From Entamoeba histolytica HM-1:IMSS (taxonomy: Eukaryota > Evosea > Mastigamoebida > Endamoebidae), in assembly GCF_000208925.1 (NCBI RefSeq), contig NW_001914883.1:1-55736 (forward strand): DNA of 55,736 nt. Direction: 5' to 3'. The notes beneath the pieces are model-generated. The model saw nothing but the letters and a program-made list of their open reading frames with translations. It ran no database searches and had not been told where the DNA came from. The position numbers and the translations under genes are program-made. Positions 1-10,445 of the stretch are shown here, piece by piece (within the stretch, counting starts at the first letter, position 1; each line of letters opens with the position of its first letter).

Positions 1-467
1 AACAATGCATGTCATTCTATCGAGGATTTGAAATGGACCGAAAAGAAGTAGAAAGGAATGTCAATACTTTTAAACAATCAATGGAAGTGGATGACAAAAT
101 TATACTTCGTGCTAAAATTGCTGTAATAGAAGAAATTGGTAATAAAGATGAACAAAAGAAAAGACTTGATCAATTCCTTTCTATTAAAAAATTAGAACCT
201 TTTGCATGTGAATTACTTGCATTAACTGCACATCGTGCAGAACAATTAGATATTAGAAATAAATTCCTTAAAATGATACAAAATCCAAGGAAAAGACTAG
301 GACTAGTTTTACAAATGCAAGACGAACCATATGCTTTAGAACTTATCAAAGGTGAAAGAGAAAAAGATGCAATATTAGCATTATGTAGTCAATTCTTATT
401 ATTTGGTATTAAAAATGAAAATATAAGAATTACTATTTCAAAGATATTACAAGAAAATAAAGCATAA
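1..467 (+). CDS. 3' end of a probable VPS16-like gene (5' part outside window)
   Basis: The frame is open to the left edge of the window, so this is the last ~154 codons of a longer gene; the ATG at position 9 is probably internal. The peptide is all-helical in character, with a run of short amphipathic helices typical of an alpha-solenoid end. Its pattern resembles the C-terminal region of VPS16, a core subunit of the HOPS/CORVET tethering complexes that act on endosomes and vacuoles: a K/R-rich helix, then LDQFLSIKK, a helix with PFACELL, then KRLGLVLQMQDEPYALEL and a final ILALCSQF. This was judged by eye against the known family, with only scattered identities. Other helical trafficking proteins (VPS33-binding or clathrin-like solenoids) remain possible. 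The gene ends at TAA and is followed by a large gene-free block. Confidence 0.45.
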   Translation, partial: QCMSFYRGFEMDRKEVERNVNTFKQSMEVDDKIILRAKIAVIEEIGNKDEQKKRLDQFLSIKKLEPFACELLALTAHRAEQLDIRNKFLKMIQNPRKRLGLVLQMQDEPYALELIKGEREKDAILALCSQFLLFGIKNENIRITISKILQENKA

Positions 468-1740
468 TTCATTATTCTTTTTATTATCAATTATTTTTTA
501 TTTCTAATTCTTATGAAAATATCCTGAGATGAACAAAATACACAAATTAATCAAAGTTATACTGGTTATGATGATTATAAGAATCATATAAAGAAATATA
601 AGAGAATGAAATACACGTATAGCAGATTTATAAACAATGGAAAAAAGCAGAATGTATTGTAGAATAAAAGAATGAAAAGGAATATACAAAATGGAGAATA
701 TTATAAAATAAAAATAAAAGAGTAAAGAAGATAATAAAATCATAGAAGAAGAGTATAAGAAAGAAAATAATAATCAAAAAACTAAGAAATTATAGTTATA
801 AAGAATTAAATGATTATGTCAAATACATGCATAATAAATAATGATAAATGATGATAGAAGAAAACAAAAATAAAAAGAGAAAGGAAAAAGACGAAAACAT
901 GATAAAGAAAAGGAAAAGAAATAAGAAAGGTGAAAAAGTAGAAGAGAGATTCAATAAAATAAAAATAGAAGAAAGAAAGAAACAGAAAGTGTAAAAGAAA
1001 TAAATAAAATAACAGAAGAGACTGACAAAACAACTCAAACAGGAATTGATAAAGATAGAATACAAATAAAAACAAAGAAGAAAAGAAGAAAATAAATATG
1101 ATTATACAAAAGAAAAGAAAAAAATAAACGTTGAAAATAGTTCTAATAAAAATAATGACAACATAACAAATATAAATAAAATTGCTGTACAAGAAGAACT
1201 TCAAGAAAAATATGTGCAAACATAATCAAATACTATAGAAGAAATCGAAAAAAAGACAAAATAGAATAAAAAGAAAAAAATAAATAAGTTAACAAGTAAT
1301 ATAGAAATTATTGAATTAAAAAGTGAAAAACAACAATGAATAAGAATATAAACAAATAACAAAAAAGGTAAAAATAGTAATGGTGAAAATAATTATACAA
1401 GAATCCAAGAAGAATTATCAAAAGAAGAAGAAACAAGACATAAAATGAGAAATTATATAAAACAAACAATGAAATAAATGAAGAAAAGGAAGGAAATTAT
1501 TCAATAGATAAGAGAATAATAAAATACATAACGATAAAGAAATAGAAAGAAACAACAAGTAATAAAATTGTAACAAAATGAAAGTTATCATGAATAAATA
1601 AGAATGGTAATAAATAAAATAATTCAACATAAAAAGAAATGATATAATAAAAACAGTAAAATAAAGGAAGAAAAAGAATATATAGAGAATAATGTATAAT
1701 TAATATATTAAGAATGAAAATATAAAAGAAACATAAAACT
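468..1740. other. Gene-free, purine-rich plus strand
   Basis: No intact gene is visible in these 1.27 kb. The plus strand is strikingly A/G-rich with many short AAG, GAA and AAA words, so the plus frames read as lysine/glutamate-rich pieces broken by frequent stops. Long minus-strand frames here are only the Phe/Leu-rich mirror of that bias. It may be the relic of a K/E-rich coding sequence, such as a coiled-coil protein or a retrotransposon ORF1, but no motif fixes its origin. Confidence 0.4.
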
Positions 1741-4031
1741 ATAGACGAATTACTTGTTTAAACATGTTAAAAAAAATAAAAAAGTATTTAATTAAGTGTT
1801 AATAGATTTTTCATATATTCTTCCTAGTTTAGCCGAGATTAATCCCTGAGTTGTTTAAAAAAGAGTAATCTTTTTGTTTAACTTATCATTTATGTTTTTC
1901 TTGCAAATATGAGAAAATCACTTCTTTGCTTTATTTTTCTTATTAATGTCTTCTCATCCTTCTTCTGCTTATTTCTTCTTTTTAATCCTTTGTTTATTTT
2001 CTGTTTTAGTTTTAACCATTTTCTTTTTCATTTTTTCTTTATTTTATGAATGAGAGAAGAGACTATTTCATTCCCACTATATTATTATGTTTAATTTTCT
2101 TTTAGTCTTACCCACACTTTAGTAGTTCCTTATATTACACCATGTAATATTCTATCATAATATCTTGCTCCACCCTTTGCAACTTTACCTAATACATTTC
2201 TAATTCAAATACACCGTCATAATCAGATAATAACTGGGAGTGTCGATGCTTGAATTTGTAATAAAGTGTGTGGTGTTTTAGACATGCCACCTTCGATATA
2301 TATGGTAATGAATAACAAATAAATAAAAATAATATAAAAGAATGACTCTTTTGTATATTTTCAAATTAATAAATAATAAATATCAATAAAATAATGAAAT
2401 GAGTGCAAATAATAATAATAATAATTCAATTTAAATAAAAATTCATTTAATTTATTTAATGTTTTTTGAATTGCTTCATCAAACATACCGTAGAAATACA
2501 ATCATATTATTTTTTCTAATGATATTCAATCATTATACATACTTATTATCTTTTCAATCATTTCTTCTTTATGATGATTATTTCTGACATGTTATTTTCT
2601 AGTTTCTTTTTATCAACAATTTCAATCTCTTCTTTTACAAACATAAATAACTTGGTAATTTTGTGTTCTTTTTATTTAATTTCAGTTCTTTCAATTTCCA
2701 AATCACAATAGTTGATTTCTTCCATGTATTTATTCTTTTAATTCTTTGTAATTTCTTTATTTTTATTTATTTGGGTATGCTTTTCTTGTTTAATGTTTTG
2801 TTCTTTTATCTCTTTCTTCAGTAATACTATGATAATCATTTTCTCTTTTTGCATTTATTCTACATTAATTGATGTTAATAATATTATCATTGTCAACACT
2901 CTTACAATTTCATTTTCTGTTTATGTGTTATCATAACAAGATGAACTTTTTGATTCATTAAATTGCATTGAAAATTTATTATTTTCCAGTTATTCCATTA
3001 AAAATTTCCATCAATTTTTGTTGATATTTATCTTCTTTTATTCTTTTCTTCATGAATTTCTTCATGAATAGAACAATAACATTTAATCGACGCGATATAG
3101 ACATGTTTCTGAATATCTAATATTGGAAAATATGCAATATTATCTTATTCATTATTATATTATTTTATGTAAATTCTTGATTGAAATTCAAAATAATATT
3201 AATTATTTGAAATTCTTTTTTGTTCTTTTTAATATATTCAATTATTTATTTAGATACATTCTTTTCATTCTTTCTGTATCTTGTAACGTGGTTGTATCAA
3301 TAATAAATATCTCTTATTTATCACTTTCTCATTATGTTCATTTTGTTTCTTTATTTTCTGATTTTGCGTTATTATTTTCTTTCAAATCATTCTTCTTCAT
3401 TTTGAATTTACAAAATATACTTTTTAATCACTTGTATTTCAATTGATAAGTAATTTATTTTGTCTAATATTTGATATTTGGTTTTAATTGTTAGTTGTTT
3501 AAAAGTAATTAAACACAATAATTAGTTATCAATTTGAAGAATGTTATTTATTTATTGTTAAAAAACATTTCATATTCATTTGAAATAAATAACTTCATTT
3601 CTTCATTTTTAAAATTTTCATCATATTATTTTATTTCAATGAAAAACAACAAAATATTTTATCGAATGTTACATAAACATTATTTTAATTATTTTATTAT
3701 AAAATAATTTCTATTAATATTGTTTTTATTTAATTTTTACATAAAAATATATATTTTTGAAATAAAAAGAAATAGAAAATATTTAAAAATAAACGAATAA
3801 ATTTATCGATAATTTAACATAATAGGTTATTTTTATTTATTGATTTGAAATACAAACATAATTAAAACAAAAATAAATTTGTAATGTTATGATTAAATTA
3901 AAAAATGAATAAATAATTTTACACTACTTTTGAAATATATTTATTATTATAATTGTTTACTTTCCATTAAACATTTATTTTTATTTAGTCACAATGATTA
4001 TATTTTGATTCATAAATTATTACTTGGAATG
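1741..4031. other. Gene-free, pyrimidine-rich stretch
   Basis: From about 1860 to 3470 the strand bias flips to T/C-rich, so the same K/E-like broken pattern now reads on the minus strand. From 3470 to 4031 it becomes nearly pure A/T. The 107-codon plus frame at 3123-3446 is Phe/Ile/Leu-rich and looks like a by-product of the bias. A short minus-strand stretch around 2100-2200 weakly resembles a histone H4 segment and is treated as a finding, not a gene. Confidence 0.35.
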
Positions 4032-4364
4032 AATGAAGATAATATTGTTAAATAATCAAAATAAAAGAATGAAGTATGATTAACCTATTTTTTATTTCAT
4101 CTTCAATAAACAAAAGGAAATATTAATAATATTGATATTTTCTCATATTAAGTATTTTAATATTTAAAATATTGATTATTTCTTTTAATATGTTATTTAA
4201 TATAATTTTATCATTTTATTTGATTTTTATTTCATTTAATTTCGTTTATTTCTTTTGTATTTATAATAATTATTTCTTTTCTTTTCTCTTTTATTTCTTA
4301 TTCTTATTTTATTATCGTATTTTTGTTTATCATTTATTATCTTTATTAATTTAATTTGATTGAA
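4032..4364 (+). repeat. Left arm of 333-bp inverted repeat
   Basis: Begins AATGAAGATAATATTG and ends at GATTGAA just before the core. It pairs over its whole length, without indels that I could find, with the reverse complement of 6481-6813. A 60-codon open frame in this arm and its twin in the other arm differ at only about four residues, and I counted four base differences in the 45 bases I compared closely around 4240. The frame is Phe/Ile/Tyr-rich and is not considered a gene. Confidence 0.85.
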
Positions 4365-4651
4365 TTAATGTTGATAAAACATGAAAATTCAAATCACAAA
4401 ACATGAAATAATAAAAATAAAACAAAATTGAATTTTCTTCTCTTCAATTTTTTTTGTTATTAAAAAAAAATGAAAAAACACTAAAAATAGAATAAGCTAA
4501 TTATAGAAAATAACAATATTATAATTTTATTATTATTATATTATTAATATTATTATATATTTATTGTTATTGTAAAAATGATAAAAATAACATTTGTTTA
4601 AAATTGAATGGTAATAAAAATAGTAATTTGATGTGTTAATGACGTGTATTA

Positions 4652-4679
4652 ACTATTTAAACATCCATATTTTGAACTT
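4652..4679 (+). promoter_or_regulatory. Core-promoter-like motifs of the TLDc gene
   Basis: ACTATTTAAAC at 4652-4662 resembles the Entamoeba TATA-type element (consensus GTATTTAAA plus G or C), and TTTGAACTT at 4671-4679 contains the GAAC element described for this genus. They lie 22-50 bases upstream of the ATG at 4702, the short spacing usual in Entamoeba. Presence of both motifs favours a transcribed gene inside the inverted-repeat unit. Confidence 0.5.
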
Positions 4680-4701
4680 ATAAATATCAAATTAAATTAA
4701 A

Positions 4702-5199
4702 ATGGAAGATGTTTATATTAAACAAATAGAAGAATGGACAGAAAAAAGAATAAACAATATACTATTTGATTCAGAAATTAATGATTGGAATGTTAATACA
4801 TCAGTATTTGATCAAAGAATAAAGAATAAAGAACATATAATAATTATTATTGAAGATGAAGAAGGAAATAAATTTGGAGGATATGTTAATGAGAAAATTG
4901 ATAAAATTGATGATTATACAAATGATTCAAAATCATTTGTATTTTCATTAAAATCAAACGGAAGAATAGAAGGAATGAAGAAATTTGATATTAAAGAACC
5001 ACAATATGCATTTTGTTTATATAATCAATCATATGACAATTTGTTTGAATTTGGATGTGATATTATTGTTTTTAAAGAAAATTATAAAACAAATTCATAT
5101 TGTTGTCAATATTCATTTGATTATAAAGGAATATCAAATGCACTTTGTGGAAAAGAAGATTTCACACCAAAACGATTCATAGTAATTGAAATGAAATGA
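4702..5199 (+). CDS. Stand-alone TLDc-domain protein, 165 aa
   Basis: The protein is essentially one TLDc domain. An opening pattern around residues 12-30 (WTEKR...ILFDSEINDWN) leads into the hallmark FGGY at 58-61, then SFVFSLKSNG at 78-87, FEFGCDIIVFKE at 115-126, ALCG at 147-150 and RFIVIE near the end, the usual order of TLDc strands. TLDc proteins of other eukaryotes (OXR1, NCOA7, TBC1D24) bind the vacuolar H+-ATPase and affect oxidative-stress resistance; whether this holds here is unknown. It has no signal peptide or membrane segment. It sits alone between two inverted repeats and has motif-bearing upstream DNA. The gene cut by the right window edge starts with the same N-terminal pattern behind a coiled-coil segment, which this one lacks. 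Confidence 0.75.
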   Translation: MEDVYIKQIEEWTEKRINNILFDSEINDWNVNTSVFDQRIKNKEHIIIIIEDEEGNKFGGYVNEKIDKIDDYTNDSKSFVFSLKSNGRIEGMKKFDIKEPQYAFCLYNQSYDNLFEFGCDIIVFKENYKTNSYCCQYSFDYKGISNALCGKEDFTPKRFIVIEMK

Positions 5200-6480
5200 T
5201 TCAATCTTGAATCATTGAAAATGAAATAAAAAAAGAATAAAAACAAATCAATGAAGAATATGAATATTTCATTCATCTGCCAATGAATCAAATGGTGAAT
5301 TAAAAATAGACATAATTCAATGTTGATTTATTTTATTTCATTTGAAATATTCACACCCAATGTGTTTTTAATAAATAAGAAAAGAAATAAGAATAAAAAT
5401 GAAATAAAATGAATAAACAATTTATTTGTATTATTTCATTGAATTAATTCATTATGAATAAAATGAATAAGATAATAGAAATAAGAATAAACAAATAAAG
5501 AAATGATAAAATACATCAACATATTTATGTTATTTCTTATTATTTATTCATTCTTATTTTCTATTTAAACAATAATAAACAAAACATAATAAGAAAGATA
5601 AATAAGAATAACACAACATAAAATAAATAATAATAATAAAATATACAACAAACATGAGTAAACAAGAAATGAGAAATGATAAAAGATGAACTAAATAAAA
5701 TAACAACAAGAATACAGAAAATAGAATGAAATGGAAAGAAATAGAATAAATTGAGTGATGTTTATAAAAGATGAAATGACAAAAAGAAGAAATGAATGAT
5801 GATTATAAAAGATAAAAATAAAATAATAAATATAAAATCAAAACTAAAATAACATAATAATATAATAACAATATCATTGATTTTATCTTATTTCATTCTT
5901 ATTTTATTTATCTTCTTTCATTATTTATATTCTTCTATTTTATTAAATGAAAATGAATGAGAAATGAATAATGAAAATCAGAAACAACACACAAACATTA
6001 ATACAAAATCAAATAATGAAAAATCAAATAATAATTGAATATGATGAAGTAATTTAATAAGAAATATAATAAATAATAATAGAAAGAATGAAATAAGATA
6101 ATATGAAATAATAATAATTAGAAAATAAAAAGAAATAAATGATGATATTAATAATAAATGAAATTATACACAATAATATAATGATAATGAAATATTCAAT
6201 CATAAAATAAGAAATAAATAAATGATAATTCAATGAGAATAATTAAAATGATGAAATTTAAAAATAAATTAATTCAATTTAAATAAAAGAATAATGAATA
6301 GAAAACCAACATTCTCATTAATGAAAAACTAAATAATAAAAGAAGAATAAACAATATTAAAATATAAAGAGATTATTGACATTTGAATAAAGAATAATAG
6401 AAAATAAATAATATCAATTATTTGTCTTCTTTTTATTTATTGATTGTTTATTTTATTATTCATTATTTTAACAACACCAC
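5200..6480. other. AT-rich core of the inverted-repeat unit
   Basis: No gene is visible. The plus strand is A/G-rich with many AATAA, GAAATGA and AAGAATAA words, interrupted near 5880-5945 by a T-rich patch. It resembles the strand-biased DNA at 468-1740 in texture but I could not align the two by eye. Confidence 0.4.
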
Positions 6481-6813
6481 TTCAATCAAATTAAATTAAT
6501 AAAGATAATAAATGATAAACAAAAATACGATAATAAAATAAGAATAAGAAATAAAAGAGAAAAGAAATGAAATAATTATTATAAACACACAAGGAATAAA
6601 CGAAATTAAATGAAATAAAAATCAAATAAAATGATAAAATTATATTAAATAACATATTAAAAGAAATAATCAATATTTTAAATATTAAAATACTTAATAT
6701 GAGAAAATATCAATATTATTAATATTTCCTTTTGTTTATTGAAGATGAAATAAAAAATAGGTTAATCATACTTCATTCTTTTATTTTGATTATTTAACAA
6801 TATTATCTTCATT
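6481..6813 (-). repeat. Right arm of 333-bp inverted repeat
   Basis: Reverse-complement partner of 4032-4364. Outer edge is ...CAATATTATCTTCATT at 6813, followed by unrelated sequence; inner edge starts TTCAATC at 6481, where similarity to the left arm stops abruptly. Both boundaries are sharp, which argues that the arms were defined by a discrete event rather than by general AT-richness. Confidence 0.85.
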
Positions 6814-8341
6814 TTAAGAGATCATTTTCCAATACAGGAAGTACAACAAATTTTAATGCCATAGATATTGTATAAAACATTTGTGTATTGAAAAGAAAAA
6901 TAAACAAAACATAATAATTCAAAGTGGTATAAAAGAATGAAATGTCAATAGCAATGAATGGCATAACAATAATAATATTGTTAAATGAAGTACAAAGGAA
7001 AAAGGATTAGAAGAAGAAAAATACAAATAAAAACAAATAAAAAACAAGGTAAATACAATAATAATAAAGATTATACAAATAACAAATATAAATGAATAAC
7101 AATAAATGATATTCAAGAAAGAATAATAAGAATAACAAGTGAATGGAAAGAAGGAGAATACGAAGAAATACTTAAAAAATATGAAGGTAAAAGAAAAAGA
7201 TGGAATGATATTCTTCAAGAAGTATATTCAATCAAAAAGAAGATGATAAATGAAAAAAATTAAATAAGAAATTATATAAGAAATTAAGATGGGAACAAAT
7301 AGAAAGTATAATAAAAGTGACAAACATCAATGTAAATAATGAAAAAGAATATATTAAATATATTAAAATATCACATAAAATAAATACTAAACAATACATT
7401 AAAGTGAAAGTAAATGATATAATAGAAGAGTAGAGTGTAATTCAATAATAAAAACATAATATTAAAGAATAACTCTACAGAAATTGATGAAGAATATCTT
7501 AACACTCTCATCAATAAAATAAAAGAAATGAAAGTAGAAAAATGTACAAATATTAATTACTATATTCAAAGAAAAGAAGCTGACGAATTAATAAGAGGAA
7601 ATAATAATAGATGGATAATTTCAGGAAGCAGAATGCATGAAGTGGAAGATGATATGAATAATATTTCAATGTGTATGCACCTCTATCTCCAAAATAAAAT
7701 AATAAGAGACAAATTTGATGAAATAAAAGAAATCCTAAAGAAAATTAATAAAATAAAAGATCTAGTCAAGGGAAGAAAATGGTACAGAATAAAATTCAAC
7801 ATGAAATTAAATGAATGTGATGAATAAAATATTAAAATAAATGAATAGAAAGAATAAAGTACCTAAAATATATGATGACAATGATAAAAGAAAGAATTAA
7901 ATTTAATAAAGATGAAAGGGTCAGAATCAATACAAATAAAATCATGTTTGATTCTAACAAGAAAATTAGAATAAGGAAGAAAGACCCAAAAAACGAAATA
8001 TACCCAAATAACGATATTACTTTAGAATATTGGAAATCGTTATATGAAACACAGGTGAAATTAAATAAAGATAATTGGAAAATAAAACAAATCACCTTAT
8101 TGAATGAAAGATATATCAATTATGATAATGTCATTATAACATTAAATGAATTAAATTTAAGTATAATGAAAATAAGTAACTGGAAAACACAACGAATAGA
8201 CACTATATATGGGTATTATTTGAAAAGGATGTCATCATCAAGAGAAATCATTCTTAATATCTTCAATGAATGGTTAAACTTCCCTGAAAACATCCCATTA
8301 GACGTGGTAAGTGGAAAAACTTTATTAATCCACAAAGTGAT

Positions 8342-8955
8342 ATGAATAATGTCATTAATTATTGTCATATCAGTTGTACAAATGTAATTATGAAAGTATT
8401 TACCTCAATATTAAAAGAAAAGATTCACAGAAGAATTAACATGAATAGTGAATCATTTAAAACTTGTAGTAATAATCAACTGGGATGTAAATTACAATCT
8501 TTAGCTGCTAAAGAAGGAATAATTAATAGTTATATGTTAAAGCAGAAAGAAGAGAAATACCCAAAATATGTGGAGTCATATTATGACATTAAGAAAACAT
8601 ATGACACAGTAAACCACAAATGAGTAATTGAATCATTAAAGTATTTTAATTATGAGTTTGTCATCATTGACATTATTGAAAGTATGATGACTAGATTGAA
8701 GATATTCATCGGTTATAAATTTAATGAATATCCATGATGTATTAAATTAAATAGATGAATTTTACAAGGTGATTCCTTATCAAATCTACTCTTCATCATT
8801 CAGATGAATGCAATTTCTCAAATCATCGAAGAGAAATTCCCAAAAACAAATCACACATTATATATGGATGATTTGAGAATAATGACGGAAAGTAGTGAAG
8901 AAATGGGAATAATTAACAATGAAATTAAAGAAATAATAAGTTATGTATTGAAATG
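8342..8955 (+). pseudogene. LINE reverse transcriptase core, broken
   Basis: One frame carries the RT landmarks: YDIKKTYDTVNH (motif A) near 8580-8617, LQGDSLS (motif B) near 8762-8782 and the catalytic YMDD at 8861-8872. The frame is interrupted by TGA at 8621-8623, by two more between 8735 and 8760 and again near 8953, after which homology continues in another frame (8953-9246). The catalytic aspartates are kept although the frame is dead, indicating decay after insertion rather than an ancient fragment. Confidence 0.85.
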
Positions 8956-9802
8956 AATGAAAAAAAGTCAGGAATGGTATTAAAAAACAATAAGGAAATA
9001 CCAAATGGAATGCAAAACATCCCCGTAGTTGAAGGTGATGACTTGTATAAATACTTAGGAATATGGCAGTCTAACGAAATTGATGACACCTTCAATTGTA
9101 AAACCATCAAAGAAAAAATGAATCAGAAGATGGAAGAAATAAACAGTGATGAATGTAGTAATAGAAGATATATTACTAGAATAAACAATGAAGTAATCCC
9201 TATCTTCAGATATTCAGCATCAGTTGTGAATTGGAAAATCACTTAGATAAAATTGATTTTGAGATAAGAAAATATTTAAGAAAGGCAAAATACATTGGTG
9301 AAACTCCAAAGATCGACTGTATGTCATTATAGAAGAAATGGGTGAAGGATTAATAAACATAAATGAAGAATATGTTATTGAATTAATAAGAACATGAATG
9401 TATTACTGTACCAGAGTGAAATAGGAAATAACATATTAGATAGATGACACAACAAGAAATGAATAAGGAATAGAATTAAAAAACATTAATTCATAAAATA
9501 AATGAAACAAAAATAGAAGAAATAATAAATGAATTTATTGAAAAGAAAAAAGAAAAAGAAGTAGTTGTAGAAATAAAGAAATTAATGATAAATACATCAA
9601 AAAATGGAAGTCTCATCAGACAAATGACATGTTAGAAGATGGAATGAGTCAAAAATGAGTAGATAAAACTACTACAATGAAACCATGGAAGTACACCAAT
9701 ATTAAAAAGAATGCATTTCTACAATTAACTAAAATGCAAGATGGAGCAATATTTTGTGGGTATAGAAAATCAAAAATAATGAAAAATGAAAGATTAAAAT
9801 AC

Positions 9803-9856
9803 TGCACACTTTGTAAAGACAAGATAGCTACAGTAGAACACATTCTACTATCTTGT
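9803..9856 (+). pseudogene. LINE CCHC zinc-finger motif
   Basis: The frame reads C-X2-C-X8-H-X4-C, the finger that precedes the restriction-like endonuclease in R2/R4-type LINEs. It lies in a short intact frame (9677-9907) flanked by broken sequence. Confidence 0.75.
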
Positions 9857-10043
9857 ATTAGACATAAAAATCACAAATGGAAAAACATGACAATATTGGC
9901 ATTATAATATTGATTAATAAGAAAATACACTGGAAATAAATAATATAAAAACCACCATATGAAACAATGTTCAATATAAAGACATTACTATGATATGGAA
10001 TATACAAATAATGCATAAAAGTGAATGACAATATCACAAAATA

Positions 10044-10445
10044 CCAGACATATATGTATTAGATAAAAAGAATAAAACTTGTTTATTATTTGATATAACT
10101 ATTGTTGAATATCACAATATTAATTGAGCCTATTGGAAGAAAAGAAATAAGTATAATGAATTAAAGAATATTCTAATGAAAATAGAAAAGTTAAAATATG
10201 GCAAAATAATTCCAGTAGTAATTTCAATAAACGGATTAATGAATAATTCAAGTAATAAATTAATTAAAGAATTAAGAATTGAGATTGACATCAAGAAAGA
10301 AATTAAAAACCTTGTCATAAAGAACGTGGTGGATGTCATGGAATACTGCTTGTATCATAATCAAACATACTCCGTAGAAATACTAGAAGAAGAAGACGAA
10401 TTGATGGTATTAGTCTCTCCTTTAGGCAGTAACAATAGAAACTAA
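10044..10445 (+). pseudogene. LINE restriction-like endonuclease domain remnant
   Basis: PD at 10044-10049 and a conserved D at 10092-10094 (in LLFDI) are separated by 14 residues, matching the PD-X12-14-D active-site signature of R2-like endonucleases. The same frame continues, after one stop, through a lysine-rich helix and ends at TAA 10445. In-frame stops make it non-functional. Confidence 0.75.

Larger units (their letters stand above)
4032..6813. mobile_element. Candidate inverted-repeat-bounded unit carrying a TLDc gene
   Basis: Two arms of exactly 333 bases, at 4032-4364 and 6481-6813, are near-perfect reverse complements and enclose a 2116-base core. The core carries one intact gene (TLDc domain, 4702-5199) with its own promoter-like motifs, followed by AT-rich DNA. 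No transposase is visible and I found no clear target-site duplication at the two outer edges. The arrangement suits a non-autonomous foldback-type element or a local inverted duplication, next to a LINE relic in a repeat-rich block. Arm equality and near-identity suggest recent origin or ongoing conversion. An assembly artefact cannot be excluded. Confidence 0.5.
6814..10445 (+). mobile_element. Degenerate LINE (Entamoeba LINE type, R2-like endonuclease)
   Basis: Decayed pieces of a retrotransposon polyprotein lie in order on the plus strand across three frames. A K/E-rich 5' part (6814-7500) could be ORF1. ORF2 pieces follow at 7528-7827 and 7872-8345, the reverse transcriptase core at 8342-8955, thumb-like YKYLGI near 9048, a CCHC motif at 9803-9856 and a PD-X14-D endonuclease motif at 10044-10094; the last frame ends at 10445. 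This domain order, with a restriction-enzyme-like endonuclease after the RT, is that of the R4-clade EhLINEs. Frameshifts and stop codons (several TGA) show it cannot encode an active element. The exact 5' and 3' ends are not defined; the 5' end may abut the inverted-repeat unit. Confidence 0.8.

Noticed and set aside
806..1219. 137-codon minus frame
   Set aside because: Almost only Phe, Leu, Ile, Ser and Tyr; it is the mirror of the purine-rich plus strand.
1800..1860. Possible tRNA-like or structured RNA stretch of mixed sequence
   Set aside because: I could not fold a cloverleaf with the conserved loops; no RNA gene is claimed anywhere in the window.
3123..3446. 107-codon plus frame
   Set aside because: Phe/Ile/Leu/Tyr-rich composition follows directly from T-rich DNA; no domain, signal or promoter, and surrounded by similar biased sequence.
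4520..4570. Repeated ATT/TTA words as a microsatellite or CRISPR-like array
   Set aside because: Irregular units with no spacers; ordinary AT-rich low complexity.
6919..7218. 99-codon minus frame over the LINE 5' part
   Set aside because: Mirror of the K/E-rich LINE strand.
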